Of a stretch of DNA of 34,429 nt, positions 6,563-14,800 are shown in pieces. Position 1 is the first letter of the stretch, and each line of letters opens with the position of its first letter. This stretch comes from Paludibacteraceae bacterium (GTDB taxonomy: Bacteria; Bacteroidota; Bacteroidia; Bacteroidales; Paludibacteraceae), in assembly GCA_017938155.1 (NCBI GenBank), contig JAGBCD010000030.1:1-34429 (forward strand), read 5' to 3'. The notes beneath the pieces were generated by a model. The model was not told the origin of the DNA, made no database searches, and was given only the letters and a program-made list of their open reading frames with translations. A program made the translations under genes and the position numbers.

Positions 6563-8767
6563 ATGAAAAAAAAATTACTTTCTCTTTTTGTTCTTACACT
6601 TTCTATTAGCCTTTATGCTGCAGGTACTATTGAGTTGGGTGGTGTGTTGCATACCATTGATACGGTTAGTGCTATCAAGGCGGGTCCTGGTACGATGCAA
6701 TATTTCCTGCAGTTGAAGAAAACGACTAACCAAAATCCTCTTGAAGTGTTTGTATTGCAAGTTGACACAAAGAATCCTTATATTTCCGTTGAGCAAGTAT
6801 TGGGTAAGGACTTACGTGTGGGTACCGAGAGACCTACAGTTATGGCAGAACGCAAGACTACGCCTACCAAGATTTACTTTGCAGGTGTGAATGGTGACTT
6901 CTATGCCAATTTGGCACCTGTTGGTTATACGATTTGCAACAACGAGTATGTGTATGCTCCTGCTACTACCAATCGTCGAATAGGAGCAGTGGATGAACAA
7001 TACAAAGGCAAGGTGGCTACGACGCCTGCTTTCACTGGAGAAGTTACGTTGAAAGATGGCCAAAAAGTAGCTATCAAACATGTCAACCGTGCACGTGAAG
7101 AGAACGACTTGATATTGTATAACCACTACGAAGGTTCTACTACGGGTACCAATGCGTATGGTACAGAGTTGTTGTGCGAGCTTCCAGAGGGAGAGGCTTG
7201 GCATACGACAACGACCTTGCACCCTGTAGTATTGAAAAACGAATACCATGTAGGTAGCATGGTGATGACAGGTAATCAATTTGTGTTGTCTGCTCATGGT
7301 ACTTCCGAAGCTATTTTGAAGAATGCACAAATAGGTGATACCCTTACCATGCAATTGCAATTGACTTTTGATGGTGAGCCTGTTAACATCAGCCATGCGA
7401 TAGGTGGGGATGATTTTGCACTTATCGTACACAATGGTAAATCTACAACGGAAAATTTCTGGAACGAACTCCACCCACGTACTGCTTATGGACACTCTGT
7501 AACGGGTGATACGATTATCATGATGGTAGTAGATGGTCGCAATTCTAAACGCTCGGTAGGTGTTACCACACAAGTTTTGGGACAATTGATGAAACATTAT
7601 GGTGCATACGAAGCGCTTAACTGGGACGGTGGTGGATCATCCAACTTGTATGTTCGTCATTTAGGACAAGTGAATAATGGTAGTGATGGTTCCGAGAGAC
7701 CTGTTACCAATGCTATGTTTGCTGTGGCTAATCTCCCAGAAGCGGATGAGGTGGTTGCTGAATTGATTCCATATCATACTTCTGAGTTTATGCCTAAGTA
7801 TGGTGTTGTAACCTTGCATTGCTATGGGTATAACAAGTATGGTGTGATGGTGTCCAACGATGTGGAGGGTATGGAACTTTCATGTGATCCTGCTACAGGA
7901 TATGTAAATGAGAAAGGTGACCTTGTGGCTGTACAAAGTGGTGAAGTGACCATCAAGAAGGGTGGGGCAACCACTAAGGTGAATATCGAAGTTGCCAATA
8001 GTCCTATCGCATTGCGTTTGGATAGTGTGCTCCTCGGTGTTGGAAGACCTTATAATGCGGAGGTAGTAGCTTATGTAGGTGAAGTGATGATGCCTGCGTA
8101 TGCGCCTGCTTTTGAGTGGGGCTCAGAGGATGAAAGTATAGCAACAGTTAAGGCGGGTACCATCACTGGTGTAGCCAATGGTGTCACCAAGGTATGGTGC
8201 AAGATAGGCGAGTTTACCGATTCGATACAAGTAAGGGTAGAGGCGCCTACTAAGTCGTTATTGTTGTTGGACTATCAACAAGACACTACCGTTAGTTTCA
8301 AGTCAACCAGAAACGCAACGATAGAGTTTGAAACTGCTCTTCAACTATATGGAGTGCCTGATTCTATTTTGTTAACGATTAATACAGATGCTCCGATTGC
8401 TTCGTTTGACCTTTATATGAAGGCCAACAATGCTGAAGCTCCTATATCCAGAAAAACGGCGCAAGCTGTACCACAGTCAGAGAATCATACATATAGAATG
8501 GCTATTCAAGATTTCTTCCCAGAACTTGATCCTGCTATCTATCCTTTGACTATAACGGAGTTTAAGTGGACTTTGAAAGACCCAAAGAAGAATACTCCTT
8601 ACAGCATGCAAATCAAACGAGTAGAATTGTTGTACAATGATATTATTCAGACAGGATTAGAAGGAGTGCAAACTTCGGATGGAACTAAGAAAGTGCTTAC
8701 TCCTCAAGGTGTTTTTATTCGTACCTCATCCACTCAATATGACCTATTGGGAAGAGAGAGAATGTAA
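6563..8767 (+). CDS. Exported phosphodiester glycosidase (NAGPA/DUF2233 family) with Ig-like domain
   Basis: The family cleaves sugar-1-phosphodiesters, as in the mammalian uncovering enzyme NAGPA; bacterial members act on cell-surface or wall polymers. Residues 1-19 are a signal peptide. The catalytic domain spans about 80-390 and shows GVNGDFY (108-114), HPRTAYGHS (Arg306), VVDGRN (Asp324-Arg326) and NWDGGGSSNL (353-362), all typical of the family. About 400-560 holds Big_2-like Ig domains (SIATVKAGTITGVANG), about 560-695 a beta-sandwich-like domain, and the end (KKVLTPQGVFIRTSSTQYDLLG) is the short tail shared with both upstream proteins. It follows the amidase gene on the same strand, and the pair suggests joint attack on, or remodelling of, a wall with phosphodiester-linked glycans. 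The substrate is not known. Confidence 0.9.
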   Translation: MKKKLLSLFVLTLSISLYAAGTIELGGVLHTIDTVSAIKAGPGTMQYFLQLKKTTNQNPLEVFVLQVDTKNPYISVEQVLGKDLRVGTERPTVMAERKTTPTKIYFAGVNGDFYANLAPVGYTICNNEYVYAPATTNRRIGAVDEQYKGKVATTPAFTGEVTLKDGQKVAIKHVNRAREENDLILYNHYEGSTTGTNAYGTELLCELPEGEAWHTTTTLHPVVLKNEYHVGSMVMTGNQFVLSAHGTSEAILKNAQIGDTLTMQLQLTFDGEPVNISHAIGGDDFALIVHNGKSTTENFWNELHPRTAYGHSVTGDTIIMMVVDGRNSKRSVGVTTQVLGQLMKHYGAYEALNWDGGGSSNLYVRHLGQVNNGSDGSERPVTNAMFAVANLPEADEVVAELIPYHTSEFMPKYGVVTLHCYGYNKYGVMVSNDVEGMELSCDPATGYVNEKGDLVAVQSGEVTIKKGGATTKVNIEVANSPIALRLDSVLLGVGRPYNAEVVAYVGEVMMPAYAPAFEWGSEDESIATVKAGTITGVANGVTKVWCKIGEFTDSIQVRVEAPTKSLLLLDYQQDTTVSFKSTRNATIEFETALQLYGVPDSILLTINTDAPIASFDLYMKANNAEAPISRKTAQAVPQSENHTYRMAIQDFFPELDPAIYPLTITEFKWTLKDPKKNTPYSMQIKRVELLYNDIIQTGLEGVQTSDGTKKVLTPQGVFIRTSSTQYDLLGRERM

Positions 8768-8803
8768 TAGATACTCTTGGTACAATAGTTGATAATAATG
8801 ACT

Positions 8804-8840
8804 CAACACCCCAAAATGCGTATCGCATTTTGGGGTGTTG
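8804..8840 (+). terminator. Perfect 17-bp hairpin after the phosphodiester glycosidase gene
   Basis: CAACACCCCAAAATGCG (8804-8820) and CGCATTTTGGGGTGTTG (8824-8840) pair without mismatch around the loop TAT. It lies 37 nt after the stop codon. No clean T-run follows, so it may stop transcription in a factor-assisted way or simply protect the 3' end. Confidence 0.7.
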
Positions 8841-8912
8841 GGTATTCATTGCTTTTGTTTTGATGTAGGGCAGTTTGGAAAGTGGAGAGGGATTGTGCTC
8901 TGTTGTTTCTTG

Positions 8913-8962
8913 AGTGCCGTATGATACTAAGATACGAGATAGAGGATTCTATCTATGGCACT
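8913..8962. other. Possible three-way-junction fold in intergenic DNA
   Basis: An outer helix AGTGCC (8913-8918) pairs with GGCACT (8957-8962). Inside it, GTAT (8919-8922) pairs with ATAC (8932-8935), and AGATAGA (8937-8943) pairs with TCTATCT (8948-8954) around the loop GGAT. Both inner hairpins fit side by side inside the outer helix. No ORF covers it. Strand and function are unknown, and short AT-rich stems can arise by chance. The rest of 8841-9040 shows nothing recognisable. Confidence 0.35.
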
Positions 8963-9041
8963 ATTTGTTTATGATAACTGTTAAGAAGTTTTTCTGCTTT
9001 TGCAGGGCATGGATAAGATAAATAAAGAATGTGGCAAAATG

Positions 9042-9075
9042 TTTCAAAAGGTATCGCAACAAGGTTTTATCTTTG
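9042..9075 (+). promoter_or_regulatory. Promoter-like element in the 8.8-9.7 kb gene-poor region
   Basis: TATCTTTG at 9068-9075 is a perfect Bacteroidota -7 element. A near-match TTTC lies at 9042-9045, a spacing of 22 nt, slightly long. Transcription would start near 9081, about 40 nt before the small ORF at 9123. It indicates that something is transcribed here, either the small ORF or a non-coding RNA. Confidence 0.55.
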
Positions 9076-9122
9076 CGCATAGATAAGACGTGAACAAACG
9101 ATTCAATGGGAGGTAGCTGCCT

Positions 9123-9350
9123 ATGAGGCAATACATCAAAATGTGTCGTGTCATGGGATTCCTTTCTCGGAATATTGCTATCTTTTTTTGTGTGTTTATC
9201 CTACGGTCACCCTACGGTCTGGTCCGCGATGCGAACGAGATGCTAATGACATGGGCTGCAAAACGTCTCGAAAATGTCTTGAAAACGCCCCGATATAGTA
9301 ATGAATTCATGCTATATAATTATTATGGAAATACTTCCCTTTATCAGTAG
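9123..9350 (+). CDS. Doubtful small ORF, 75 residues
   Basis: I do not recognise this protein. It has a hydrophobic stretch at about residues 17-27 (NIAIFFCVFIL) preceded by basic residues, then a mixed tail rich in Asn and Tyr. In favour: a good -7 element sits about 50 nt upstream. The ATG lies exactly in the loop of the hairpin TGCCT-ATG-AGGCA (9118-9130), which could modulate initiation or be accidental. Against: no family resemblance, and internal short direct repeats (CCTACGGTC twice, 11 nt apart, near 9200). It could be a decayed gene or the body of a non-coding transcript. Confidence 0.25.
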   Translation: MRQYIKMCRVMGFLSRNIAIFFCVFILRSPYGLVRDANEMLMTWAAKRLENVLKTPRYSNEFMLYNYYGNTSLYQ

Positions 9351-9610
9351 GCAATTTGTGCTATTCTTTCGTCAGTAGGAACTTTTTGTTGTTTTCTCAA
9401 TAGTAGGTGCTTTGTTTTGTTTAGTAAACAGAGAGTTTACGATTATTAAGATTTGTATTAAATTTTATAATCCATTTGTTTATGTGTGGAGGAGAATAGT
9501 GAAAGTGTACGTTTTTTAATATTAATATATGAATTATTTTGTTGTTTTGTGATGTATAGTGTGATTTTTTAAGATTGAGTATGCGTGCATTTTGAAAAAT
9601 ATGGGATTAG

Positions 9611-9641
9611 TTGTGGGATTGAATAATTTACTGTATTTTTG
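9611..9641 (+). promoter_or_regulatory. Promoter of the 9709-18900 unit
   Basis: TTG (9611-9613), 20 nt, then TATTTTTG (9634-9641) fits the Bacteroidota consensus. Transcription should start near 9648, giving a leader of about 60 nt before the GTG at 9709. The preceding stretch 9351-9610 is very AT-rich and holds no gene or other recognisable element. Confidence 0.75.
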
Positions 9642-9708
9642 CATTATCCAAATTTTGCGATGAAGTTTTATTTGTTTAGTTGTTGATTTTTATTAATTAG
9701 ACAAGATT

Positions 9709-10656
9709 GTGGATAATAGACTACGAATACTATCAATCATTATAATCCTTTTTATTTGTATCATTCCCTGTTCGGCAGGGCTGGTTTCTGATCCGGCAGC
9801 GCGTATGCGCTCTACATCTGTATTGTTGCAACCTACGGAAGTGGTAACAGCGGATGAGTGGTTGAATGCAGCTAATTCACCTTTTACAGCGGATTACAAC
9901 AAACCGAACCATGTGCCCCGTATCAATATGCGCAAGGCAGCTTGGAAGAGAGATAGAATGACGCATTCTACATGGAGGTATGATTATGGTTATCATTGGT
10001 ACGATGGAAGATGGAGTGATGTGTATAGAAGCAATGTAAGAAAAGGTAGTTATGCTTCTACATACAACTCCAACTTCTCATCTATAGCCAATGCTTATCA
10101 ACAGGTAGCATACAGAGGTAAGAAGTCAGTATCTATTTCTACCACGACTCCTACCACGAATAATGGTTCGTATGATATGAAGGATAGGAACCTTCATACT
10201 ACTTTCTCCAAAGACCAGCGTTTTTATCAAGTCAAGGGTGGGCAAATGATTGCCAACCATGGTTATGAGGCGGCAGCAAGGCATATTGAGCAGATTGCAA
10301 CTTCTTTTGCCAAGGCGCCAGGTGCTGGTATAGGTTCTGTAGATTATCTCTACCACACTTGGCTTATCAACGATGGTGCGTTGGCTTATATCTATTCGGA
10401 CGATCAAGGTATCAAATACTACGACATGGCCAAACTCAAAGAACTATACGATGCTTACGTACAACAGGCGGGACATACTCCCGTAGGTTCGTGGGAAGAT
10501 TTTCTTGATTGGCTCAACAACCGACAACAAACTACCCTTGGTAGCATACAACACGCCATGCCTATCGCGCAACCATCTATCTACTTTTGGATTGTCATGG
10601 TTACTCTTGTCGTGTATAGAAGATATAGAAAAAGTAAAGTGGTAGTTGAATGCTGA
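9709..10656 (+). CDS. Unknown exported protein with C-terminal membrane anchor
   Basis: Not recognised. The product has 315 residues. GTG is the chosen start because an in-frame TAA lies at 9694-9696 and no ATG comes before the signal sequence. Residues 1-23 (VDNRLRILSIIIILFICI...) form a signal peptide. The body is rich in Tyr, Arg, Trp, Ser and Asn (RYDYGYHWYDGRWSDVYRSN). Residues about 285-310 are a single C-terminal transmembrane helix preceded by MPIAQP and followed by YRRYRKSK. This three-part tail (Pro-Ile motif, helix, basic cluster) recalls PID-CTERM-type sorting tails of Bacteroidota, but the motif is imperfect. It has its own promoter, and the DUF4105 gene follows after 29 nt, so it is the first gene of an operon ending in a giant surface protein. 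Confidence 0.85.
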   Translation: MDNRLRILSIIIILFICIIPCSAGLVSDPAARMRSTSVLLQPTEVVTADEWLNAANSPFTADYNKPNHVPRINMRKAAWKRDRMTHSTWRYDYGYHWYDGRWSDVYRSNVRKGSYASTYNSNFSSIANAYQQVAYRGKKSVSISTTTPTTNNGSYDMKDRNLHTTFSKDQRFYQVKGGQMIANHGYEAAARHIEQIATSFAKAPGAGIGSVDYLYHTWLINDGALAYIYSDDQGIKYYDMAKLKELYDAYVQQAGHTPVGSWEDFLDWLNNRQQTTLGSIQHAMPIAQPSIYFWIVMVTLVVYRRYRKSKVVVEC

Positions 10657-10685
10657 TGTTTATTTATCATTGAATTATTTGTTAG

Positions 10686-11885
10686 TTGAAAAATATAATA
10701 AATAAAATATTGATATTATCCTTTGTATTTTCCTTGATGGTAGCAAAGGTCTTTGGACAAAGTGATTTGTCTGGTATGCATGATGAAGAAAATGTTAATA
10801 AACATTCAGTGGTTATACCAGATAGTAATTTTGTGATAGCATCTCTTCTAATAGCCGATCCTGGAGATTTTATGTATTCTACGTTGGGGCATGCGGCAAT
10901 TCGTTTGCAATGTCCTACATATAATTTGGATTATTGCTATACATACGAGAGCGAGTTTTCTTCTAATAGAATGCTTGATTTCTTTGCTGGAAATCTTAAA
11001 ATGGGCATGTTTGCATTAACATTAGATGAATATTGCGAATCGTATAAAAGTGAAGGGAGAGGTATTACAGAATACCTTTTCAATCTGCCTATAGAAGTTA
11101 AGCAAGAATTATGGCGTGTATTGGATGAGCGTCTCATGGAGGGAGCATCTCTCCCATACGATTACTATCATAGAGGATGTGCTGTTTCGTGTGTTAATAA
11201 TATAGAGCAAGCTTTGGGCAATATAACAATTCAATATGACTCAATGTTTTTAGAGCAGAACTATACGGTAAAAGAACTATGGAAAGAATATACACAAAAA
11301 GCACCGTGGATTAGTTTCTTTCTTTATTTTATTAGTGGAGGTAATGAGGTTGATTTGCCGCAAACGCGAAGAGAGAGATTAATTGTACCAATAGTATTGG
11401 CAGAGGAGTGGCAAAAAGCAACGATTGATGGAAGGCCACTATTGGCATCTACTCCGACTATATTGTTAGAAGGAGAACCAAAATATTTTGAAGGATGGTT
11501 TACTCCTATGCTGTTGGCAATTCTATTATTGTTAATATCCATAGTAAACATTTTTATCAAACCCTCATACATTACATATTTTATGCTTGCTATACAAACA
11601 ATAGTAGGTATAGGAATGTTTTATTTGATTTTTATCTCTGATCTATGCTGTACTACATGGAATTGGTTATTTGTTTTATTTAATCCTTTTCCTATGTTAT
11701 TTTGGTACTGGAGAAAATATTGGATGTTACCTTATGCAGCCCTTTTATCCGTATGGCTGATTTGGATGCTTTGTGTACCGCATATGATTATAGACGTACC
11801 GCATATTATTATAACGTTAGCATATATTTTGATATATATAAAACCTAGTTTAGTAAATATAGTTGAATGTAAGATTAGAAAGTAA
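10686..11885 (+). CDS. DUF4105 (Lnb N-terminal domain) membrane protein
   Basis: The product has 399 residues. The TTG start gives an immediate signal peptide (MKNIINKILILSFVFSLMVA). Residues about 45-235 match the DUF4105/Lnb N-terminal periplasmic domain: PGDFMYSTLGHAAIRL and YDYYHRGCAVSC correspond to its conserved Gly-His and Asn-Cys motifs, except that Gly replaces the usual Asn before Cys. These His and Cys residues would suit a papain-like hydrolase, which is inference. About 270-395 holds several membrane helices, giving a periplasmic domain on a membrane base as in other Bacteroidota members. It lies between an anchored unknown protein and a giant surface protein, 4 nt before the latter, so probably serves the surface system. 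The gene is clearly AT-richer than its neighbours on the far side. Confidence 0.87.
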   Translation: MKNIINKILILSFVFSLMVAKVFGQSDLSGMHDEENVNKHSVVIPDSNFVIASLLIADPGDFMYSTLGHAAIRLQCPTYNLDYCYTYESEFSSNRMLDFFAGNLKMGMFALTLDEYCESYKSEGRGITEYLFNLPIEVKQELWRVLDERLMEGASLPYDYYHRGCAVSCVNNIEQALGNITIQYDSMFLEQNYTVKELWKEYTQKAPWISFFLYFISGGNEVDLPQTRRERLIVPIVLAEEWQKATIDGRPLLASTPTILLEGEPKYFEGWFTPMLLAILLLLISIVNIFIKPSYITYFMLAIQTIVGIGMFYLIFISDLCCTTWNWLFVLFNPFPMLFWYWRKYWMLPYAALLSVWLIWMLCVPHMIIDVPHIIITLAYILIYIKPSLVNIVECKIRK

Positions 11886-11889
11886 TTTT

Positions 11890-14800
11890 ATGAAAATAAG
11901 AAATATAACAAATATAAGAGTATTATTGACCCTATGTATATTGGTGTGTATTGCATCAAAAGCATATGGAGATAAGTATAGATCTTCTTTAACTGTGACT
12001 CCATCACCTAAAGGTGCAGGTTTGGTGTATGTAGGTAAAAGTTCTGGTACGCCAATAAGTGGAGAAGAGCAAAAAGTATCACAAGAGAAAGAAGATGACA
12101 GCTCAAACCATATATACTATGTAAATGCCAAAGCAACGAAGAGTGGTTATATTTTTTTAGGATGGAGTGAAAAAAACGATGCTATAGAGTTACATACTCC
12201 AGCACAAACAAAGTTTAGTTTAGAATCCGGTAAAAATAAAACTATTGATTATAAAAGATACGCTATCTTCGCCCGTATGACAGGAGAGCCTGCTTCTAAT
12301 AGTACGATTGATTTTGGTGAGGCTGTAGAAGGAATAGGAGGTACTAAAGAAATAACAATCACTCATGCACATGCGGGAACTATAAGCCTCACAACAACGG
12401 GGGACTTTTCTGTATCTTCTGCATCTATAGCATCTACAGCTTCGGAAACTGCTACACCTATTACCATTACTTTTTCTCCGCAAGGACAAGGCCCTAAAAC
12501 GGGAACACTAACCGTTTCAAGTAATAATAGTTTGTCAAACTTGACATACACATTACAAGGAGTGGGATATGCTAAACCATCTGTTCAATGGAATACTAAT
12601 TTTAGAGGAACTATCTCATCGGGCGCAGCGACCTTATCCGTAGGAGATACCCTGCGAGCATCTTGTGTGAGTGGACAAACGATTACGTATAGTGATTATA
12701 ACACAGATTACTTCTCTTCTGCCATAGACGATAATGGAGATCCTGTGTTGGTAGTTAAGGAATCAATCTCAGGAACGATATCCAATGTTTCGGTAAAGGT
12801 AAACTTGGAAAAAAGAGAAGATACCTACTGGGCAGCACATAGTGAGACTTTTACTCTTGGACTAACCAATCTTATCCCCCAAACAATCGTTTGGAACGAT
12901 AAGATTTCCGACTTGACCAATAAGAATCTACCTTATACCATAAATCTAACGGCAGTTGCATACAATAGCAAAACGAACCAACTTTCGGGACTTCCGATAA
13001 CCTATACAGTAGATAAAACAGATTATGTGTCTGTTAGTGGTAATACCTTAACCGTCAAGGCAGTGGGTGGTCCTACTACTATTACGGCTTCAGTAGCAGG
13101 AAACGCAAGCTATGCACCTGCATCTGTTTCTAAGATTGTTAAAGTAATTGATGCAACCAAGCTTTGTGATACGGTGGATGACCATAGTGATGGGAGTTTT
13201 AATAAAAACAACACCCATACCATATCTCCAACCCTGCCTGATAAATTAACATTTAATGCAAGAAGGGGATCGGTGTTCTTACGGAATCCTTTGTATGTCG
13301 AAGAATATAATGGTTTAACAAAAATATACGAAACTGTGTATGAACATTCAGATATATCTTCTAGTAATGCAGGAACAAACAAAGAAATAACATTACAACC
13401 GACTACCACTAGAATTGTCTTCAAAACAACCGCAAATAATACTTATTATATCACCGATATCAAGACTACTCGTCGTACATTATGTGAAATAGATAAGACA
13501 TCCTTGCATTATGCATCTTATCCTGGACAAGCAATTACTCAAACAGTTAAGTGTACCTATGCCAATACGATGATTTTCCTTTCGCTCCAGTCGGGAAGTC
13601 ATTGGACGGTTAATCCGGAAAGCTTTGGCGAATGTGGAGGAGAAGGGGAGCAAGCTATTCAAGTGACTTTTTCATCTCAGACCAAAGGAGAGTTTTCAGA
13701 TGTGCTATACATCAAGAATAATGTAGGTGAGACTCTTAAGGAAATTCCTCTTACAGCCTCGGTTACAACGCAAGAACAATTGTTGGAGTCTTGGAATATA
13801 CAAGAGACTTATACCGTAGCAGATAAGGTAACGCTGCAAGCTAAGACCAACATCGGAAAGACGGACTTTACGTTCTCTGTTGAATCCTCTACTCCTGCTG
13901 ATATTGTGCAAATAGATGGAAGTACTATGACCTTCAAGGGCACAGGTACGGCTACAATAAAAGCTTACCAAGCGGGCGGAGGTTTGTACGATGCGTTTAC
14001 TACGACCAAAACAATAACAATCAACAAAGCAACGCCTACGATTATCACTCCTCCAACGGCTTCCAATATCAGTTATACGCAAACGTTAGGTATGAGTAAC
14101 TTGTCGGGTGGGGTAGTAACGATAGATTGGCAAGGAAATGAAAATACACCTGTAGAGGGACATTTCCAATGGAAAGAAATTATGCTTGTTCCATCGGCGA
14201 ACCATGGCAATCCACAGCAACAAACCCTCGTTTTTGTTCCTACCCGTGAGGATCTCTACAATCGAGTTGAGTGTCAAACAACGTTGACCGTTGCTCAAAT
14301 CAACCAAACGCTAACATGGAACCAAGACCTACCAACGACAGTTGTAGAGGACGAATTGATACCTCTTACTACTACCGTTACCAGTGGCAGACCGATATCT
14401 TACACTTTCTCTCCAGATTATTTAGGTGAGCAAGCTACTAAGGTGGTTGCAACCAACCCCGATACATTGATTGCCCTTCAACGTGGCAAGGGTACTGTGA
14501 CAGCCGTTTGCCCAGGAGATGCTGATTACAAAGCGTCGAATGCTATCACCAAAAACATATACATATTGGGACAACCACGCATCACTTGGAACTTGCCCGA
14601 TATGGTGATGTTCAATCAACAGTACAATGACATCTATACCATTACCAACGGTGACCCAGCCTTACTTACCATTACCAACCATCATCCTAATATTGCCTAT
14701 ATAGAAAACAATCAGCTTACGGTTCTAAACAAGAAAGGTACTGCTACCATTACTTTCACTTTTGCAGGCAATGACGAATGGGCAGCATGGGAAACAGAAC

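Noticed and set aside
6812-7597. A 261-codon ORF antisense to the phosphodiester glycosidase gene
   Set aside because: The opposite strand encodes a well-conserved enzyme with all family motifs here; the antisense peptide is rich in Cys, His and Arg without recognisable domains.
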